Below, in pieces: positions 16,873 to 20,221 of a DNA stretch of 20,221 bases. Origin of the DNA: a bacterium (GTDB taxonomy: Bacteria; UBP14; UBA6098; 4484-93). Position 1 is the first letter of the stretch, and each line of letters begins with the position of its first letter. The notes beneath the pieces are model-generated. The model searched no databases and was not told the origin of the DNA. It saw only the letters and a program-made list of their open reading frames with translations. Where the stretch lies: the NCBI GenBank assembly GCA_021158465.1, contig JAGGUN010000040.1, positions 1 to 20,221 on the forward strand. The letters run 5' to 3'. Both the position numbers and the translations under genes were made by a program.

Positions 16873-17956
16873 AGAAATCGACCGTATCTCTTGCAAACTT
16901 CTCTATGGAATACTTTCTCTCTGCTACCTTTCTGGCAGACCTACCCATCTGTTGAATCCTGCCTGAGCTGATTATACTGGAAACCGCGCAAGCAAACGCT
17001 GTCGGGGTAATATCATCAACTACAATTCCGAAATCATCCGTCACAATATCTGGCAAGACACCAACATTCGATGTAACAACCGGAACACCGGAAGCGATAT
17101 ACTCCAGAAGCGTTCTGGCAATGTATTCTGAGCCGGTCGATGGGATAAGCCCGACATCCGTCACAGAAAGGAGATCAAACACACTACGGCTACCGACGAT
17201 GACATCGGTTCTATCCTCTATTCCAGCGTCCTTTACCATAGCCGTTATCTCATCCTCGCTTATCTGTGCCGGGTAGCCAACTATGAGAAAATGCACATTT
17301 GAAAACCGACGAGACAGGAGCCTTGCCGTCTGTATGAAGATGTCATGCCCTTTCACAGGAGAAAACCTGGCAATGATTGTGACAACAATCTCATCATCGG
17401 CGATGCCAAGCCTCGCACGAAGATTGCCACCCTTTCTCGGAGTGAAAAGAGCTGTGTCGATGCCAAGGGGAATGTATTCAAGCTTATCGGCAGGAACAGC
17501 TGCTATGCTGATATCATCGAGGAGTGAACGTGAGACACATATCACGCCATCGGTCAAGCGCTGCAACTGATGACGGCTGAATATGCTTTTCCGAGAGCGT
17601 CTCCTATCGCCTATCGTGCGGATGAGAGAAAAACGCCCGATAAGCTTGCGAAGCAGAGAGAAAAGCGTATGTTCCTCTCCCCTGTGAACATTGACAATAT
17701 CGTATCTCTCTTCCGCGAGCAGTTCTCGGAGAAAACCGGATGTGCCTACATATCCGAACAGACCTTTGCCAGTGAATCGAAACGGGATGAGCCTAACGCC
17801 GTGGCATTCGGAGCGTGCCATCGAGAAAAGCGGCGAGTCGGGATGAGAAAGCAGATGAACCTCAACCCCAAGCCTCGCAAGCGCACAGGATAGAACATAA
17901 CCATAGTGAGCCTGCGCATTATACCAGCGAAAGTTCACCACCTGAAGAACTTTCAC
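16838..17956 (-). CDS. Glycosyltransferase family 4, 372 aa
   Basis: A GT-B glycosyltransferase. The N-terminal domain begins VKVLQVVNFRWYNAQAHYGYVL, and the donor domain begins near VVTIIARFSPVKGHDIFIQ. The E-x7-E motif is intact in GSEYIARTLLEYIASGVPVV, followed by SNVGVLPDIV. The open frame extends to a TTG at 18025, but those 23 codons are AT-rich and overlap promoter sequence. The GTG at 17956 has GGAGGG (17964-17969) 7 bases upstream and begins at the first beta strand, so it is the start used here. It is the first gene of the long minus-strand run and faces the plus-strand GT2 gene across a 76-base divergent gap. Substrate unknown. Confidence 0.88.
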   Translation of the reverse strand: MKVLQVVNFRWYNAQAHYGYVLSCALARLGVEVHLLSHPDSPLFSMARSECHGVRLIPFRFTGKGLFGYVGTSGFLRELLAEERYDIVNVHRGEEHTLFSLLRKLIGRFSLIRTIGDRRRSRKSIFSRHQLQRLTDGVICVSRSLLDDISIAAVPADKLEYIPLGIDTALFTPRKGGNLRARLGIADDEIVVTIIARFSPVKGHDIFIQTARLLSRRFSNVHFLIVGYPAQISEDEITAMVKDAGIEDRTDVIVGSRSVFDLLSVTDVGLIPSTGSEYIARTLLEYIASGVPVVTSNVGVLPDIVTDDFGIVVDDITPTAFACAVSSIISSGRIQQMGRSARKVAERKYSIEKFARDTVDFYEKILERKSSK

Positions 17957-17984
17957 TTGACAACCCTCCAGCAGAAGATATATT
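17957..17984 (+). promoter_or_regulatory. Sigma-70 promoter for the plus-strand GT2-ABC genes
   Basis: A perfect TTGACA (17957-17962), a 16-base spacer and TATATT (17979-17984, five of six consensus bases). The predicted start is near 17991, giving a leader of roughly 40 bases before the ATG at 18033. Confidence 0.65.
17964..17969 (-). promoter_or_regulatory. Ribosome binding site that sets the GTG start at 17956
   Basis: The minus strand reads GGAGGG, 7 bases before the GTG. It also lies inside the spacer of the plus-strand promoter, so the same bases serve both directions. Confidence 0.7.
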
Positions 17985-18006
17985 AGTCGGCAAGCAAATT
18001 TAACAA
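17977..18006 (-). promoter_or_regulatory. Candidate sigma-70 promoter for the minus-strand polysaccharide run
   Basis: On the minus strand TTGTTA (18006-18001), an 18-base spacer, then TATATC (17982-17977). The match is weaker, and an alternative -10 (TAATAT at 17985-17980) has a 15-base spacer. The predicted start lies only a few bases before the GGAGGG ribosome site. The -10 overlaps that of the plus-strand promoter. Confidence 0.35.
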
Positions 18007-18032
18007 AAATATAAAGAAAAACCAAGAAAATT

Positions 18033-18953
18033 ATGAAGTTATCGGGGTTTTCGTTTGCAAGAAACGCAGTTAGCCTCGATTATCCGATTGTCGAATCGAT
18101 AAAATCCATCTTGCCGATCGTTGATGAATTTGTTATCGCATTAGGGGATTCAACCGATAACACGACGGAGGTTGTACGCTCAATCGGTGATAAGAAGATC
18201 AAGATAATCGAGACAGTGTGGGACAAGAAGCTTTTCGTCCACGGTGCAATAAACGCCCAGCAAACCGATATCGCACTCTCCCAATGCACCGGAGATTGGT
18301 GTATCTATCTTCAGGCAGATGAGGTTATACACGAGAAATACCTGCCGGTAATCCTCGAGGCGTGCAAAAGATACCTCCACAACAGAGAGGTCGAGGGGTT
18401 CCTGCTATCATACAAGCATTTCTGGGGGGATTATTTCAAGTATCAGAAGGCTCACAACTGGTATAGGAGGGAGATCCGAGTGGTGAGGAACGGAATCGGT
18501 GTGCACTCTTGGAAATCTGCCCAGAGCTTTCGCGTCCACGGGAGAAAGATGAGGACTATACTCATACCCGCCGAGGTATATCACTACGGCTGGGTGAGGG
18601 AACCGGTCGTTATGAAGAAGAAATCTGTCGCCCTCGATTCGCTCCACCACGATAAGGAATATATCGAGAAGAAATACCCCGGAAAGGAGAAAACAACACC
18701 GTTCGAATATGGTTCACTTAAGTATCTTGCCGACTTCAAAGGAACTCATCCTGCCGTTATGAAAGATAGGATCGCAGCAAAGAACTGGACGATCACCGAG
18801 AACCCAAAAGTAAAGCATAAGCATATGAAACTCTCCACCAGACTGCTCTCGGCTATCGAAAACCTGCTCGGGACGAGGCTCGGCGAGTACAGAAACTACC
18901 GTCTCATCGGGAAGGACTACTCGCTTAGAAGATTTATCGGGGAAGAGATATGA
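18033..18953 (+). CDS. Glycosyltransferase family 2-like protein, 306 aa
   Basis: A GT-A-like protein. It opens MKLSGFSFARNAVSLDYPIVESIKS, has the nucleotide-binding segment EFVIALGDSTDNT (about 32-44) and a DXD-like motif in WCIYLQADEVIHEKY (Asp96-Glu97). The rest holds family-like segments: FLLSYKHFWGDYFKY, an HSWKSAQSFRVHGRKM region and VYHYGWVREP, where a His may be catalytic. No membrane segment is obvious. It is transcribed away from the other sugar genes and overlaps the ABC ATPase by 4 bases (ATGA). The ribosome site is weak (AAGAAAA region). Acceptor and sugar are unknown. A role in surface glycan assembly is inferred from context. Confidence 0.82.
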   Translation: MKLSGFSFARNAVSLDYPIVESIKSILPIVDEFVIALGDSTDNTTEVVRSIGDKKIKIIETVWDKKLFVHGAINAQQTDIALSQCTGDWCIYLQADEVIHEKYLPVILEACKRYLHNREVEGFLLSYKHFWGDYFKYQKAHNWYRREIRVVRNGIGVHSWKSAQSFRVHGRKMRTILIPAEVYHYGWVREPVVMKKKSVALDSLHHDKEYIEKKYPGKEKTTPFEYGSLKYLADFKGTHPAVMKDRIAAKNWTITENPKVKHKHMKLSTRLLSAIENLLGTRLGEYRNYRLIGKDYSLRRFIGEEI

Positions 18954-19672
18954 TACAGGTTGAAAACCTCAAGAAGTATTTTTACACCTCAAAGGGCGAG
19001 GTTGTGCGAGCGGTCGATGGGATAAGTTTCGAGGTCGGACAGGGAGAGATATTTGGGCTTCTCGGACCGAACGGTGCAGGCAAGACGACAACGCTCCGGG
19101 TAATATCGACAGTGCTTAAACCGACCGATGGAACGGTCGTCGTCGATGGGTTCGATACGCAGGAAAACCCCGAGGAGGTCAGAAGGCATATCGGCTTCCT
19201 ATCCAGTGATACGGGGCTATACAGGCACCTGACAGCAAGGGAGATGGTCGAATATTTCGCCGAACTATACGGAATGGACAAAACCGAATCGGACAGGAGA
19301 ATCGACGAGCTGTTCGAGCGGTTCGAGCTGACAGAATACGCCGATACATTCTGCTCGAAGCTGTCATCGGGGAACAAGCAGAAGGTGAACATCCTTCGGA
19401 CAATCGTGCATGACCCACCGACACTCGTATTCGACGAGCCGACAATCGGGCTGGATGTGATTATCGCAAAGACGCTCCTGGATTTCATAAAAGAGCTACG
19501 CGCCGAGGGAAAATGTATAATATTCAGCACACACATTATGGACGAGGCGGAGAAGCTCTGCGACAGGATAGGCATAATACACCGAGGGAAAATCTACCGC
19601 AAGGGAACACTTGCCGAGATTACAAACGGAACAGGCGAGCTGGAGAATGTGTTCTTTGAGATCGTAGGGTGA
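18950..19672 (+). CDS. ABC transporter ATP-binding protein, NatA-like, 240 aa
   Basis: The ATPase of an ABC-2-type exporter. Walker A is GPNGAGKTT at 39-47, the signature is LSSGNKQKV at 138-146, Walker B is LVFDEP at 159-164 with catalytic Glu163, and the switch His195 is in STHIMDEAEKL. The signature region resembles NatA-type sodium or drug exporters (LSxGxKQK, then RTIVHDPP). The start overlaps the GT2 stop in an ATGA. NatA-type ATPases need a NatB-like permease, normally the next gene. Here only what looks like its first 21 codons follows (19676-19741). As seen, this ATPase lacks an intact neighbouring partner. Confidence 0.93.
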   Translation: MIQVENLKKYFYTSKGEVVRAVDGISFEVGQGEIFGLLGPNGAGKTTTLRVISTVLKPTDGTVVVDGFDTQENPEEVRRHIGFLSSDTGLYRHLTAREMVEYFAELYGMDKTESDRRIDELFERFELTEYADTFCSKLSSGNKQKVNILRTIVHDPPTLVFDEPTIGLDVIIAKTLLDFIKELRAEGKCIIFSTHIMDEAEKLCDRIGIIHRGKIYRKGTLAEITNGTGELENVFFEIVG

Positions 19673-19675
19673 AAA

Positions 19676-19741
19676 GTGGGAAAAGGGAGGTTCTTTCCCG
19701 CGGATATAAACAAGTTATACGCAATAGCTAAAATGAGGTGA
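19676..19741 (+). pseudogene. Apparent 5' end of the ABC-2 permease gene, cut off after 21 codons
   Basis: Three bases after the ATPase stop, a GTG preceded by AGGGTGA opens a frame reading VGKGRFFPADINKLYAIAKMR, then TGA at 19739-19741. The segment NKLYAIAKMR resembles the cytoplasmic N-terminus of ABC-2/NatB permeases (pattern K-[LI]-x-x-I-A-K-x-[EFR]). No permease sequence continues in any frame; a different, AT-richer gene follows at once. I infer the permease was interrupted by insertion, rearrangement or an assembly join near 19735-19745. A chance short frame is the alternative. Confidence 0.55.
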
Positions 19742-19745
19742 TAAT

Positions 19746-20221
19746 ATGGCAACAAGAAGAGAAAAAATCATAGCAAAAGCGATAGAGATACTCAAATCAA
19801 ATCCTGATGGCGTTCGTTATTCGGTTCTTGTGAGAAAAATATCCCAAGAGTTTCCAGAGATCCCTGTTAATACTATTGATGGGACAGTTTGGAATTTAGA
19901 AACACGTGTGCCTAAGGAGGTCTATAAACCTGCACGAGGGCTTTTTCGCCATATTACATTTAGAGAGGAAGAGATTAGTGAAGAAGAGCAGAAGCCCCCT
20001 TTAGAAATTGAAAAGATAAAAGAAGAGGATTTTTATGAACCTTTTGCAAATTGGCTTGTTAATGAACTGGAAGAATGCACCAAAGCAATAGCATTAGGAG
20101 GAAATAGATTTAGAGATAAATGGGGAACACCAGATGTGATAGGAAAGCGAGAACCACGCAGAAGCGACATTGTTAAGGCACCTACTGAAATAGTATCAGC
20201 AGAAATAAAAGCGGACACGAG
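19746..20221 (+). CDS. Winged-helix/nuclease-like protein of unknown function, N-terminal part (COG2958-like)
   Basis: Open from the ATG at 19746 to the right edge, about 158 residues with no stop. GAGGTGAT just upstream is a good ribosome site. Residues 1-70 (MATRREKIIAKAIEILKSN, then VRYSVLVRKISQEFP, VNTIDGTVWNLE and KPARGLFRH) look like a small winged-helix domain. After an acidic linker comes YEPFANWLVNELEECTKAIALGG, then DKWGTPDVIGKREP and EIVSAEIKADT. The pattern D...PDVIG...AEIKAD resembles the PD-(D/E)XK nuclease core. This matches my recollection of an uncharacterised family (COG2958) that occurs near restriction or defence genes; I could not check it. Hand counts show lower GC than upstream (33% at 19981-20040, 42% at 19801-19860, against 55% at 19021-19080 in the ATPase), which supports a different origin. 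Confidence 0.7.
   Translation, partial: MATRREKIIAKAIEILKSNPDGVRYSVLVRKISQEFPEIPVNTIDGTVWNLETRVPKEVYKPARGLFRHITFREEEISEEEQKPPLEIEKIKEEDFYEPFANWLVNELEECTKAIALGGNRFRDKWGTPDVIGKREPRRSDIVKAPTEIVSAEIKADT

Noticed and set aside
17957-18025. GT4 starting at TTG 18025
   Set aside because: The extra 23 codons cover AT-rich promoter sequence, and a better ribosome site precedes the GTG at 17956.
19676-19701. Stem-loop GTGGGAAA/TTTCCCGC as a terminator of the ABC gene
   Set aside because: The 8-base stem (one G-T pair) has a 10-base loop and no following T run, and it overlaps the start of the permease-like frame.

Overview
The window looks like a bacterial chromosome segment from a Gram-negative-type organism. 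Evidence for this is a WaaL/Wzy-type membrane enzyme, a WaaE-like core glycosyltransferase, two near-consensus promoter types (sigma-70 and sigma-54), bacterial RF2, TyrRS and NrdR, and a Sec-exported Ig-like protein. A giant Ser/Thr kinase-TPR-GAF-sigma-54 activator next to a secreted Ig-like protein recalls uncultured FCB-like or WOR-3-like lineages, but that placement is a low-confidence impression. No rRNA, tRNA, CRISPR array or transposase gene was seen. The densely packed region leaves no gene-free stretch above 300 bases.

Layout. Nearly everything from 17956 down to 1 is on the minus strand, with start and stop codons overlapping or almost touching. In transcription order it holds: a GT4 glycosyltransferase (16838-17956), a WaaL/Wzy-like membrane protein (15703-16872), a WaaE-like GT2 (14954-15706), another GT4 (13930-14994) and PgeF (13212-13928). 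After an 84-base gap with a possible promoter come TyrRS (11898-13127), RF2 with a programmed frameshift (10798-11887), Ogt (10305-10805), a GlmM-type phosphohexomutase (8957-10315), NrdR (8508-8960), a third GT4 (7402-8508), a Wzy-like protein carrying a TPR tail (5211-7409) and the 1479-residue kinase/sigma-54 activator (779-5218). After a 234-base regulatory gap, a secreted Ig-like protein starts at 544 and runs off the left edge. That gap carries an exact TGGCAC-N5-TTGC sigma-54 promoter pointing at the secreted gene, with several dyads upstream. On the plus strand, a GT2-like protein (18033-18953) and a NatA-like ABC ATPase (18950-19672) overlap. They are followed by what looks like the first 21 codons of the ABC permease, then an abrupt change to an AT-richer gene (from 19746) with a winged-helix-like start and a nuclease-like motif.

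How the parts fit. The glycosyltransferases and two Wzy_C-type proteins suggest a surface polysaccharide or LPS-core locus. GlmM (amino-sugar precursor) and PgeF (peptidoglycan editing) fit an envelope theme. TyrRS, RF2, Ogt and NrdR are housekeeping genes in the same run.

Most worth checking: (1) the sigma-54 activator with a sigma-54 promoter directly downstream of it, suggesting kinase-to-enhancer control of a secreted surface protein; (2) an RF2 frameshift site with UAA rather than the usual UGA; (3) the broken permease at 19676-19745, which marks an insertion, a rearrangement or an assembly join; (4) overlapping opposing promoters at 17957-18006 that share their -10 bases.
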